Of a DNA stretch of 64,000 nucleotides, positions 9,416-18,023 are shown piece after piece. How positions within the stretch are numbered: position 1 is the stretch's first letter; each line of letters opens with the position of its first letter. The notes beneath the pieces were generated by a model. The model worked only from the letters and a program-made list of their open reading frames with translations. It ran no database searches and was not told the origin of the DNA. Source of the stretch: Odoribacter sp. AF15-53 (GTDB lineage: Bacteria; Bacteroidota; Bacteroidia; Bacteroidales; Marinifilaceae); assembly GCF_003479425.1 (NCBI RefSeq), contig NZ_QUHC01000001.1:372001-436000 (forward strand), read 5' to 3'. The position numbers and the translations under genes were made by a program.

Positions 9416-11968
9416 ATGAATAAATTATTGTATGTTATAATATTACTATGTTTTAGTGTTACTAGTGTGAGTGCCGCGGATGGAATGTGGGGAAAGAAGA
9501 AAAAGAAGAAAGCGGGGACGGAGAAGGTGGAATCGAAAGATTCCACCTCTAAAACGGCTTCCGTGAGCGAGTACGAGAAGTTTATGAAGGATGCGGAGGT
9601 GAAGAAGGGAATGTTCAACGTGATCAAGAAGAAGGATAAGATTTATCTGGAGATTCCAAAGATGATTATGAGCCGGGATTTCTTGATCAGTTCACGGGTT
9701 TCTTCGACGAGTCGCACGTGGCAGATTGATCCGGGGACGATTAACAGGGAACCGTTGTTGATCACGTTCTCTTGTGACGAGAATAAGGTGTACATGCATT
9801 TTCCGCATTTGGAATACCAGTGCAAAGAGAATTCGGAGATGTACGAGGCGTTTAAGAGACATAGCAACCCGCCGATCTGGAAAGCGTTTAAGATTGAAGT
9901 GATGTCGAAGGATTCTAGTAGTTGCGTGATTGATGCAACTTCTTTATTCTTATCATGGATAGCGGAGTTCTCCCCGTTCCCCGATCTTCCGGCTGCCGCT
10001 CGTGCGGTTGTGGCTTTTGGCGGTTCGTTCCAGAGTGACCGTTCCAGGATCGAGGAGTTTAAGGCTTTCGAGGATAATATTATCGTGAAGAGTATGATGA
10101 CTTACACGACGGAGAAAGAGGGGCCGTTAACCACGATCGAGGCGCGTAATATTATTCTATTGCCGGAGACGCCGATGGTTCCCCGGTATGCTGACGAGCG
10201 GGTCGGATTTTTTGATGCCACTCGTTTTTTGTTTGACGAGCATCAGGATCAATTGCAACGTTACGGGATTATTAATCGCTGGGATTTGCAACCGAAAGAT
10301 ATGAGTAAGTATCTGGCCGGGGAGTTGGTGGAACCTGTGAAACCGATTGTGTGGTACGTGGACCCGTCTATTCCGGCCAAATGGAGGAAGTACGTGAAGC
10401 TGGGAATTGCCGACTGGAATATCGCTTTCGAGGCGATCGGGTTCAAGAACGCGATTATCGTGAAAGATTACCCGACGGATGATCCGAATTTTGATCCGGA
10501 TGATATTCATTATAATTGTTACCGTTTCGTGGCTTCCGCTCGCGAGAATTCAATGGGACCGTCGTGGATAGATCCTCGTTCCGGGGAGATATTGTGTGGG
10601 GATGTGATTTCTTGGTACGGTGTCGTGAGTCTGTTGAATAAATGGCGGATGATTCAAACAGGGGCGGTAGATCCTACGGTGCGTTGTCCCGTGATGACGG
10701 ACGAGAATATGGGCGAGGCTATGCGTTACGTGGCAGCTCATGAAATTGGCCACACGCTGGGGTTGATGCATAATTTCGGAGCTTCGGCAGCCTACCCGGT
10801 GGAGAAATTGAGAGATCCGGAATTCACACAAAAGTACGGGACTACACCTTCTATCATGGATTACGCTCGTTTTAACTACGTGGCGCAACCGGGAGATATG
10901 GAGAAAGGCGTGAAGTTGACTCCCCCGTTGATTGGTGAGTATGACAAGTTTGCAATCAAGTATGGTTATAAGGTACTTCCGAACGTGAAGAATGCGGATG
11001 ACGAGAAGGAGATTTTGCGGGGATGGGTGAGAGAACAGATCGGGAACAAGATGTGTTTCTATGGGAAACAAGTATTCCGATTCAATTTTGATCCCCGTTC
11101 TCAGGCAGAAGATTTGAGTGATGACGTGATAAAGGCAAATACGTATGGAATCAAAAATCTGAAATACGTGGCAGCTAATTTTGCGGATTGGATGGCCGTG
11201 AACGAGGAAGGATACGAGGCTGTTAAAGGGACCTATAAAGAGATTATAGAGCAATTTTTCCGTTTCATGGGACATGCCATGGTGAACGTGGGCGGTATGT
11301 ATATTAATCCGAAATATTACGGGGATGATGTTGCTCTTTACGAGTATGTACCCAAAGATAAGCAAACGGCTGCTTTGAAGTTCATTTTGAAGAATTTGAA
11401 TGAATTCCAATATTGGATTACAAATGATAAGGTTACGGCGATTATCGGACCGACGGCAAAGGCTTACGTGGCTCAAACGCAATTCTTTAGCGAGATGTTG
11501 ACCCGAGAGGTGATCGGGCGTTTCCAGATTAACGAGATCGACGGGAAAAATGTGTTTACCGTGGATAATTACCTGGGAATTATTTTTGATGCCATGTTTA
11601 CCCGAAAGACGGGTAATTTGAACCTGAGCGATATGGCGTTTCAAAATACGTTCGTGGATAATTTGAAGGAGTTCATGGATAAGGGGGAGTTCAAGAGTGC
11701 GGGAAGTAGCTCGTTGACGGGATTGGCGCACGAAACGACTTGCAGTTGTCATGCGTATTGTGAGTCACGTCATCATTTTGATGCGACCGATCCGTTGGGA
11801 GAAATTGTTTTATCACCGAGAATTGATCGATCAAGTAAACGTCCGGTCGTGATGAAATATATGCGCAAAGTGTACCACATGGCTAAGAACCGAACGAATG
11901 TTGGAAATGATAAAACTCGTGAACATTATCGCTTGTTAGTGTTAAAATTGAATTATTTATTCGATTAA
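9416..11968 (+). CDS. Exported zinc-dependent metalloprotease (DUF5117/DUF5118/Met-zincin type)
   Basis: An 850-residue zincin. ATG at 9416 is chosen over the in-frame TTG at 9404 because it starts a normal signal peptide (MNKLLYVIILLCFSVTSVSA). A Lys-rich patch follows (GKKKKKKAG). The N-terminal part matches the DUF5118/DUF5117 organisation. The catalytic motif AAHEIGHTLGLMHNF (His about residue 442) supplies the three zinc His of the HExxHxxGxxH class, and a later Met in SIMDYARFNYVAQPGD is the likely Met-turn. Near the C-terminus there is an unusual Cys/His cluster (TTCSCHAYCESRHH, about 778-791). It ends locus A and is followed by a terminator. It probably degrades proteins for SusCD uptake. 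Confidence 0.92.
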   Translation: MNKLLYVIILLCFSVTSVSAADGMWGKKKKKKAGTEKVESKDSTSKTASVSEYEKFMKDAEVKKGMFNVIKKKDKIYLEIPKMIMSRDFLISSRVSSTSRTWQIDPGTINREPLLITFSCDENKVYMHFPHLEYQCKENSEMYEAFKRHSNPPIWKAFKIEVMSKDSSSCVIDATSLFLSWIAEFSPFPDLPAAARAVVAFGGSFQSDRSRIEEFKAFEDNIIVKSMMTYTTEKEGPLTTIEARNIILLPETPMVPRYADERVGFFDATRFLFDEHQDQLQRYGIINRWDLQPKDMSKYLAGELVEPVKPIVWYVDPSIPAKWRKYVKLGIADWNIAFEAIGFKNAIIVKDYPTDDPNFDPDDIHYNCYRFVASARENSMGPSWIDPRSGEILCGDVISWYGVVSLLNKWRMIQTGAVDPTVRCPVMTDENMGEAMRYVAAHEIGHTLGLMHNFGASAAYPVEKLRDPEFTQKYGTTPSIMDYARFNYVAQPGDMEKGVKLTPPLIGEYDKFAIKYGYKVLPNVKNADDEKEILRGWVREQIGNKMCFYGKQVFRFNFDPRSQAEDLSDDVIKANTYGIKNLKYVAANFADWMAVNEEGYEAVKGTYKEIIEQFFRFMGHAMVNVGGMYINPKYYGDDVALYEYVPKDKQTAALKFILKNLNEFQYWITNDKVTAIIGPTAKAYVAQTQFFSEMLTREVIGRFQINEIDGKNVFTVDNYLGIIFDAMFTRKTGNLNLSDMAFQNTFVDNLKEFMDKGEFKSAGSSSLTGLAHETTCSCHAYCESRHHFDATDPLGEIVLSPRIDRSSKRPVVMKYMRKVYHMAKNRTNVGNDKTREHYRLLVLKLNYLFD

Positions 11969-12269
11969 TTAATTTATAGAGATTTGTGTTTTTTTATTCC
12001 CGCTATTCGTTAGAATTGCGGGAATTTCTTTTTAATATATCTGATAGTTAATTTGTTATTGCTTTACAGGATTCCTGTTTTTTGTTAATTATTCAGGTGT
12101 TTTGAAGGATAATAATGAATTTCTTATAGAATTTTGAAACAAAATTAGGTATTGTTTCGTATAACGGATTAAGTATATTTTTTTAATTTGAAGATATAAT
12201 ATATCTTTGTATCCATTTTAAGGATAATTAGTTGTGTGCTAGATGTGAAACATAATATCATGTAAGTTA
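11969..12269. other. Intergenic region: terminator and ettA upstream region
   Basis: No gene is seen. The left end carries the metalloprotease terminator. The right end carries a TATCTTTG element at 12202-12209 that fits the -7 consensus TAnnTTTG, about 60 bp before ettA. No matching TTTG was found at the right distance, so the promoter call is weak. Confidence 0.5.
11996..12033 (+). terminator. Intrinsic terminator of locus A
   Basis: ATTCCCGC (11996-12003) pairs with GCGGGAAT (12018-12025), followed by a T-rich tail (TTCTTTTT). Confidence 0.85.
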
Positions 12270-13952
12270 ATGGGTATGTCAGAAGAGAAGAAAATTATTT
12301 TTTCCATGATGGGGGTGAGTAAAACAATACCACCACAAAGAAAGATTATAAAGGATATTTATCTTTCCTTTTTTTACGGTGCCAAGATTGGCGTGATCGG
12401 TTTGAATGGTTCGGGAAAATCGACGTTGTTGAAGATTATCGCCGGGTTGGATCCGAATTACGAGGGGAAGGTAATTTGGTCGAAAGAACATTCTATCGGG
12501 TACCTGCCTCAGGAACCGCAACTGGATGACACGAAAACCGTGATCGAGGTCGTGCGGGAAGGTGTGCAGGGCGTGATGGATTTGCTGAAAGAGTACGAGG
12601 AGGTGAACATGAAGTTTGCCGAGCCGATGAGTGACGATGAGATGGAGAAGTTGATGGCTCGTCAGGGCGAATTGACCGAGTTGATAGAGCATCACGGGGG
12701 ATGGGAGATTGACCAGAAACTGGAACGGGCGATGGATGCCTTGCGTTGTCCGGAACCGGACGCGGAGGTGAAAGTGCTTTCCGGAGGTGAACGCCGCCGG
12801 GTAGCTTTGTGTCGTCTGTTGTTGCAGGAACCGGATATCTTGTTGCTGGACGAGCCGACGAACCATTTGGATGCCGAGTCGGTGGAATGGTTGGAACAGC
12901 ATTTGCATCAATACCCGGGTACGGTGATTTGCGTGACGCATGACCGTTACTTCTTGGATAACGTGGCCGGTTGGATTCTGGAGCTGGATCGTGGGGAGGG
13001 AATTCCATGGGAAGGGAATTATTCTTCTTGGTTGGAGCAGAAGGCTAATCGTTTGGCGCAGGAGGAGAAGCAGGCCAGCAAGCGCAGGAAGACGCTGGAA
13101 CGGGAGTTGGAATGGGTGCGGATGGCCCCCAAGGCTCGTCAGGCGAAAAGTAAGGCTCGTCTGAAGGCTTATGATCGAATGATGGATGAGGATGTTAAAG
13201 AGAAGGAGGAGAAATTGGAGATATTTATCCCGAACGGTCCCCGGTTAGGTAACAAGGTGATCGAGGCTGATCACGTGGCCAAAGCGTTCGGGGATAAGGT
13301 GTTGTTCGATGATCTGGAATTCAAGTTGCCACCGGCAGGTATCGTCGGGGTGATCGGGCCGAATGGTGCGGGAAAGACTACTTTGTTCCGCTTGATTATG
13401 GGGGCGGAGCAAGCGGATAAGGGAACTTTCGAAGTGGGACCCACGGTGAAAGTGGCTTATGTGGACCAGCAGCACAAGGCGATAGATCCGGAGAAGACGG
13501 TTTATCAGGTGATTTCCGGTGGGAGTGATTTGATAAATCTTGGTGGCCGGGAGGTGAATGCACGGGCTTATGTTTCGAAGTTCAATTTCTCCGGGACGGA
13601 TCAAGAGAAGAAGTGCGGCGTGTTGTCCGGGGGAGAACGTAACCGCCTGCACCTGGCGCTGGCCTTGAAGGAGGATGCTAACGTGCTATTGTTGGATGAG
13701 CCGACGAATGATATTGACGTGAACACGCTGCGGGCGTTGGAAGAGGGATTGGAGAATTTTGCGGGGTGTGCTGTTGTCGTTTCGCATGATCGTTGGTTCC
13801 TGGATCGAATTGCGACTCATATCCTCGCTTTCGAGGGAGATTCCAAGGTCGTTTATTTCGAGGGGAGTTACTCCGAATACGAGGAAAGCAAGAAGAAACG
13901 TTTGGGAGATGTGACTCCGAAGCGTATACGTTATAAGAAATTAATCGGTTAA
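12270..13952 (+). CDS. ettA: Energy-dependent translational throttle protein EttA (ABC-F ATPase)
   Basis: A soluble ABC-F protein of 560 residues, close to the usual 555. It binds the ribosomal E site and tunes entry into elongation according to the ATP/ADP state. It has two ATPase cassettes: Walker A GLNGSGKST (44-52), signature LSGGERRR and Walker B LLLDEPTNHLD in the first; GPNGAGKTT, LSGGERNR and LLLDEPTNDID in the second. The linker between them (ARQAKSKARLKAYDRMM) is the P-site tRNA interaction motif region of EttA. Start could be 12270 or the second ATG at 12276. A Cys-cluster gene follows after 12 bp and is probably co-transcribed. The length and the IPPQRKIIKDIYLSF start distinguish it from Vga/Msr-type resistance ABC-F proteins. 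Confidence 0.95.
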   Translation: MGMSEEKKIIFSMMGVSKTIPPQRKIIKDIYLSFFYGAKIGVIGLNGSGKSTLLKIIAGLDPNYEGKVIWSKEHSIGYLPQEPQLDDTKTVIEVVREGVQGVMDLLKEYEEVNMKFAEPMSDDEMEKLMARQGELTELIEHHGGWEIDQKLERAMDALRCPEPDAEVKVLSGGERRRVALCRLLLQEPDILLLDEPTNHLDAESVEWLEQHLHQYPGTVICVTHDRYFLDNVAGWILELDRGEGIPWEGNYSSWLEQKANRLAQEEKQASKRRKTLERELEWVRMAPKARQAKSKARLKAYDRMMDEDVKEKEEKLEIFIPNGPRLGNKVIEADHVAKAFGDKVLFDDLEFKLPPAGIVGVIGPNGAGKTTLFRLIMGAEQADKGTFEVGPTVKVAYVDQQHKAIDPEKTVYQVISGGSDLINLGGREVNARAYVSKFNFSGTDQEKKCGVLSGGERNRLHLALALKEDANVLLLDEPTNDIDVNTLRALEEGLENFAGCAVVVSHDRWFLDRIATHILAFEGDSKVVYFEGSYSEYEESKKKRLGDVTPKRIRYKKLIG

Positions 13953-13964
13953 GAGTACAAAAGC

Positions 13965-14771
13965 GTGCCTAAGAAAAAAGAAAAAAAGATTGTAGATAAC
14001 GGCTTCGTGCCGGGTATCTACAATTATTGCGACAGATGGTGTGAGCGATGTAAATTGCAGCTTCGGTGCATGAGTTTCATGATGGGAAAGAAATTGAAGG
14101 AGAGGACGAAAGTGAACTTGGGCGAGGAGATGCCGGAGGATGATGAGTCCGCGTTGGCCCGTCTGAAAAATATCTTTGATTCTACTTTTGATGTGTTACG
14201 TGAGTTGGCGGAAGAACGTGGGGTCGGCATAGAGGATATTTATTCATCCGAGAAGGTGGATCGGGGTTTTTGGGATGAGGATTTCGAGGATTTGGAGGAC
14301 GAGGACGAGGGGGCAGCCCGTCAGATAGAACAAGAGGATATGGTGAAGTGTGACCGTATATACGGCACACTTGCAGAGAAGTGTCAGGAGACTATTTACC
14401 AGTGGTTTGAGGAGGTCAAGCTTAAGGAAGGTGAAATGCCCCGGACGAAAGAGGTGGAAGATGCTTTGTTGGAGGTGAATTGGTACATGGATTTGATCCA
14501 TTCCAAGATTAAGCGATCTCTTTACGGTTATTATATTTATTCTGATAAGATTAACGCGACGCAAGAGGAGGATGATTATAACGGGTCGGCAAAGGTAGCC
14601 TTGTTGGCGGTGGAGATTTCTAGGAATGCGTGGATGTTATTGCGGGATAAGTTGTATCGTTTTGAGCCGAATATATCACATCTTGTAGTGATTCTAGAAC
14701 AATTGGAATGGGAAATAGACCGCTTTTTCCCGAAAGCCCGTTATTTTAAGAGACCGGGATTTGATTGTTAG
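13965..14771 (+). CDS. Uncharacterised soluble protein with N-terminal Cys cluster
   Basis: A 268-residue protein of no recognised family. The start is GTG at 13965, 12 bp after ettA; the next ATG would remove the most striking feature, four Cys at residues 22, 26, 29 and 35 (CDRWCERCKLQLRC, spacing CX3CX2CX5C), which could hold zinc or an iron-sulfur cluster. The middle is strongly acidic (DEDFEDLEDEDEGAA) and the rest looks helical. No signal peptide or membrane helix is seen. Tight coupling to ettA hints at a role linked to translation or energy state, but that is inference only. A strong bidirectional terminator follows. Confidence 0.8.
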   Translation: MPKKKEKKIVDNGFVPGIYNYCDRWCERCKLQLRCMSFMMGKKLKERTKVNLGEEMPEDDESALARLKNIFDSTFDVLRELAEERGVGIEDIYSSEKVDRGFWDEDFEDLEDEDEGAARQIEQEDMVKCDRIYGTLAEKCQETIYQWFEEVKLKEGEMPRTKEVEDALLEVNWYMDLIHSKIKRSLYGYYIYSDKINATQEEDDYNGSAKVALLAVEISRNAWMLLRDKLYRFEPNISHLVVILEQLEWEIDRFFPKARYFKRPGFDC

Positions 14772-14802
14772 GACAGGCAGGCGTATTATTGAAGGAAAAT
14801 AT

Positions 14803-14849
14803 AACGGGAGGAGCGTGATAATTCTATTTATCACGCTCCTCCCGTTTTT
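14803..14849. terminator. Strong bidirectional terminator
   Basis: A 19-bp perfect stem (arms 14803-14821 and 14828-14846, 6-nt loop) lies between converging genes. T runs follow on the plus strand and a short A-rich stretch precedes it, so it can stop both the ettA operon and the AsmA transcript. Confidence 0.92.
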
Positions 14850-14865
14850 ATTATTCAACGTTTTA

Positions 14866-17370
14866 TTATTTGAATAATTTGTCCAAACCTTTTAGAAGGC
14901 TATTTTTTAATTCTTTACCGGCTTCTTTCTCTATTTTCTTTAGTGCCTTGGATAAGTCGGGGGTGATGGTCGGTTTGGAAAGTGTTCCGCCGAGTTTAAC
15001 GTCGACATCCAATGATTGAATGTTGTTGGAACCGGGGATGGCTTTCAGCACGTTGTCAATGTCTTTCCCGAAATATTTCCGGGCGATATTCATAGACATG
15101 GTATAGTCCATTTTGCCATCGACGGATTGGTTCCCGGAGAATGTTGTCGGGTTACCCGCGATATTCGTGGTAAAGGGTTCCACGATGATGTTCCCGTTCT
15201 CGATTTTGAAATCGACTTTTAAACTGGCGATACTCAAACGACTCAGTTCGTCGTTTTTCAGCAAAGAGGCCAGTTGGTTCATGGCAGGGTTATCATTGAT
15301 AATAAATCCTTTCGTGGACAGGCTCCCGCCTCCGTTAGCCGTCGTCATGATCGGGCTCATTTCCTTGTCCAGATCTGCACTGAATTTCATGGCTGCCGAG
15401 ATTTGCCCGTTACAGTTCATGGCTACCGGGATGCTCTCCTTGATAAAAGAGAAGGCGTTGTAAGCGGAATGAATATCGAAATCGGTTACCCGCAGGTTCA
15501 GGTCCACAGAAGGTTTTGCCGGGGTTGCCGTGTTGTAAGCCCCGTTCATGATAAGGTTACCGTTGAGCATATCCATGCTTAAGTTCTTTAATGTAGCGAT
15601 TCCTCCGGCGGTTTCGATGTTCCCCTTGACCGAGGAGATCGTGAGACTATCAAACAGGATTTGTTTGATGTTTGTGCCGAATGCCAGTTGGATATTTTTC
15701 GGTATTGCCAACACGCTTGAAGCTTCGGCCGGGGCTGCCGTGGTTTGAGTTTCGACAGGTTTGGTCGTGTCGGCTTCGGTGGTTGCTATGGTTGCCATGA
15801 ATTCGTTCAAGTTGATCTTGTTCGAGTTCAAGGTGAAATTTCCTTTCAATGTCTGATCCTTGAAGAAATAGGGCAGGTAATTGGATAGATAACCTTCCAG
15901 TGCGAAGTCGGAGGAGTTGATCATTACTTTCAAGTTCTTCAGGTTCAAACGTGCTGGGGTAATGGTTACTTCACCGGACGGAACAGAGATTCCTGCGGGG
16001 AAATCTGCATTTTTGAATAACACGTTTTTCAAAGCGATCTTACCGTTTGCCGTGAACTTTTCGTATTGTTCTTTTTCGATGTATTGATATTTACCGTCAA
16101 AAGAAAGGTCTGTTGTTAACACTCCGTTGAGGGTGATATCTTTCAAGGGAAGTGCTTTCTTCAGGCTTTCGAAATTGATGACGCCTTTCATTCCACCTTT
16201 TAACGTGGGATCATCCGGGTTGACCACGAGTAAGTTCATGCTGAACGGGTTGTTGGCGATCGTGAAGGTGAGAGTACTTAAATCTGCTTTCGTTTCAGCA
16301 ATAGTTCCTCCCGGGTTGGTGATACTTAGTTTTAAATTGATTTTTTCTACCGATTCGGGAAGATCCGGGTATTTCAAGTTTGCATTCAATATGTTGAAAC
16401 GAAGATCGAAAGTGGGTAGGTGATTCTCGTAATATTCACCCTTGGCTTCCAGACTGAGTTGGAATTCTCCGGAAGTCTTAACTCCCTCTATTTCTTTCTG
16501 AAAGTCTTTGGGTATTAACGCTAGCAGACTCTCGAATTTAGTGTCGGGGGCGTTTAATTTCAAGTCCATTTTGTATTTATCGTCATCAATATCAATATTT
16601 CCGGTCAGATCTAGTTTCAGATCGTTGATGGCCATATCGTTTTTCTTGATGTCAAATTGGAGTTCTTTGAGGTTCGCGGCGATATCTGCTTGCCAGTTGA
16701 AGTTCGTGTTGTTCACCCACACGCTGTTTCCCTGACGTAGGGATATGTTTTTCAGTCCCAGCAACAGGTTTAACATGGTGTTGGTTTCCGATAAATTACC
16801 TTGTAATGTAAGGTCCACGGCATCAACATGGGCGTAAGTTTGCGCCTGTTCATCCTTGTAATCAAGCATCAGGTTCCGGACTTCGATATTATTGAAGGCG
16901 ATAGCCGTGTCGAAATCCGAGTCCTTGGTTGTGTCTGCGACAACCTCTTTGTTTTCCGTGACAGTTGTGTCGGAGGGAACCATGATGTCCCAATTCGCTT
17001 TTCCCTCGGCGTTGACTTTGGGCATGAACTCGCAATCCCTTAACAAGATGTTGTTAATGATGATTTCTTTACCGGAAATGAGGGAACGCAGGTTGACGGA
17101 TGCCTCGAAAAGAGGTATGTTAATCAGGGTGTCCCGGGTGGTGGCCTCTTCTTTGGATATAATAACATTATCCAGCGAAACGCTCAAATTCGGGAAATTC
17201 TTGAACATGCTCAGGTGCACGTCTCCGATAGCCAGTTCGGCTTGGATGTATTTGGAGGACTTTTCCTCTATTAATCGTAGAATGTCACTTTTGAAAAAGA
17301 CGGGGATAACCATCAGGGTGACAATGATTAGCACGAGAATGATTGCTAGTGTAATAAAAACCTTTTTCAT
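14866..17370 (-). CDS. AsmA-family inner-membrane protein
   Basis: An 834-residue protein with one N-terminal membrane helix (about residues 4-27: VFITLAIILVLIIVTLMVIPVFF) and a long periplasmic part rich in beta strands. The start KSDILRLIEEKSSKYIQAELAIGDVHLSMFKNFPNLSVSLDNV is AsmA-like, and the C-terminal block near MNQLASLLKNDELSRLSIASLKVDFKIENG is the AsmA C-terminal domain. Family members are thought to be lipid-bridge or outer-membrane homeostasis proteins. A low-complexity Ala/Thr stretch (about 545-570, TQTTAAPAEASS) looks like a linker. It is the last of three minus-strand genes. Confidence 0.9.
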   Translation of the reverse strand: MKKVFITLAIILVLIIVTLMVIPVFFKSDILRLIEEKSSKYIQAELAIGDVHLSMFKNFPNLSVSLDNVIISKEEATTRDTLINIPLFEASVNLRSLISGKEIIINNILLRDCEFMPKVNAEGKANWDIMVPSDTTVTENKEVVADTTKDSDFDTAIAFNNIEVRNLMLDYKDEQAQTYAHVDAVDLTLQGNLSETNTMLNLLLGLKNISLRQGNSVWVNNTNFNWQADIAANLKELQFDIKKNDMAINDLKLDLTGNIDIDDDKYKMDLKLNAPDTKFESLLALIPKDFQKEIEGVKTSGEFQLSLEAKGEYYENHLPTFDLRFNILNANLKYPDLPESVEKINLKLSITNPGGTIAETKADLSTLTFTIANNPFSMNLLVVNPDDPTLKGGMKGVINFESLKKALPLKDITLNGVLTTDLSFDGKYQYIEKEQYEKFTANGKIALKNVLFKNADFPAGISVPSGEVTITPARLNLKNLKVMINSSDFALEGYLSNYLPYFFKDQTLKGNFTLNSNKINLNEFMATIATTEADTTKPVETQTTAAPAEASSVLAIPKNIQLAFGTNIKQILFDSLTISSVKGNIETAGGIATLKNLSMDMLNGNLIMNGAYNTATPAKPSVDLNLRVTDFDIHSAYNAFSFIKESIPVAMNCNGQISAAMKFSADLDKEMSPIMTTANGGGSLSTKGFIINDNPAMNQLASLLKNDELSRLSIASLKVDFKIENGNIIVEPFTTNIAGNPTTFSGNQSVDGKMDYTMSMNIARKYFGKDIDNVLKAIPGSNNIQSLDVDVKLGGTLSKPTITPDLSKALKKIEKEAGKELKNSLLKGLDKLFK

Positions 17371-17431
17371 ACTTTATAAATTACATGTGTGGTTGTGTTA
17401 TCTAAATTGTTCTATACAAAGTTATACAAAA

Positions 17432-17989
17432 TTATTTGAAGTAAGGTTTTATTTTTTTGAGTTTAAATAATGGTAGAATTTTTTCTGATTCTAAAATAGA
17501 ATAGTTGATTTTGCCGAATTTCCGTTTGGCGTTGAAGATGAGTTGGACTTCTTCGTATTGCAGGTAGGGGTGATGAAGTATGGCTTTGAAGCTCATGGTG
17601 TCCAATTCCCGTTTCCGGATGAAGGCGGGATTTGCCGTGAAGCGGGGCAGGAGGGTGTCGATGTCGAGATATTGAAATTTGATGTCTTTGAGCTGACGGG
17701 GAGAATGGTAACCGCCAAGTTGTTTCCGGTAACGGAGAATCTTGCTCGCGTAATACGGGCCGATTCCCCTGATGCCGACGAGTGTAACGCTGTCGGCCGT
17801 GTTTAATTCAACGGGTGGACGGACGTTGTTGCGGGCAGAATGGTATTGTACGGTATCCGGGCGTTCTGCGTGAGGGATCAGGAATACCGGGCATTCACTC
17901 CTGCGAATAGTTTGTGGTAACACGAAAAGGGCCGTGATAAGGATTCCCAGCGTGATGATTCCTTTTTTTTCCGATTTCCTGATAAACAT
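17432..17989 (-). CDS. Helix-hairpin-helix (ComEA-like) membrane-anchored protein
   Basis: A 185-residue protein with an N-terminal hydrophobic anchor (about residues 10-26). A helix-hairpin-helix DNA-binding module follows (LNTADSVTLVGIRGIGPYYASKILRYR), continued by the pattern GGYHSPRQLKDIK. A second, weaker HhH copy lies further on (LDTMSFKAILHHPYLQYEEVQLIFNAKRKFG). This arrangement is typical of Bacteroidota ComEA-like proteins that could bind incoming DNA outside the inner membrane, though no other competence gene is nearby. It lies between the S41 protease gene and the AsmA gene, with gaps of 34 and 61 bp. Confidence 0.88.
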   Translation of the reverse strand: MFIRKSEKKGIITLGILITALFVLPQTIRRSECPVFLIPHAERPDTVQYHSARNNVRPPVELNTADSVTLVGIRGIGPYYASKILRYRKQLGGYHSPRQLKDIKFQYLDIDTLLPRFTANPAFIRKRELDTMSFKAILHHPYLQYEEVQLIFNAKRKFGKINYSILESEKILPLFKLKKIKPYFK

Positions 17990-18023
17990 GATTTTTCTGT
18001 TTATTTTATAAATAGAACACGGG

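Noticed and set aside
10550..11752. Long open frame of 400 codons on the minus strand
   Set aside because: It lies wholly inside the zinc metalloprotease gene, in antisense, and its translation is rich in His, Arg and Ile without any domain.
12279..13008. Minus-strand frames opposite ettA
   Set aside because: They are antisense to a well-supported ABC-F gene and show no protein-like composition.
12270..13952. ABC-F gene as an antibiotic resistance factor
   Set aside because: Length, start and linker match EttA, and there is no leader peptide upstream.
13965..14080. CX3CX2C in the Cys-cluster protein as a radical SAM motif
   Set aside because: The rest of the protein lacks a radical SAM barrel and is helical and acidic.
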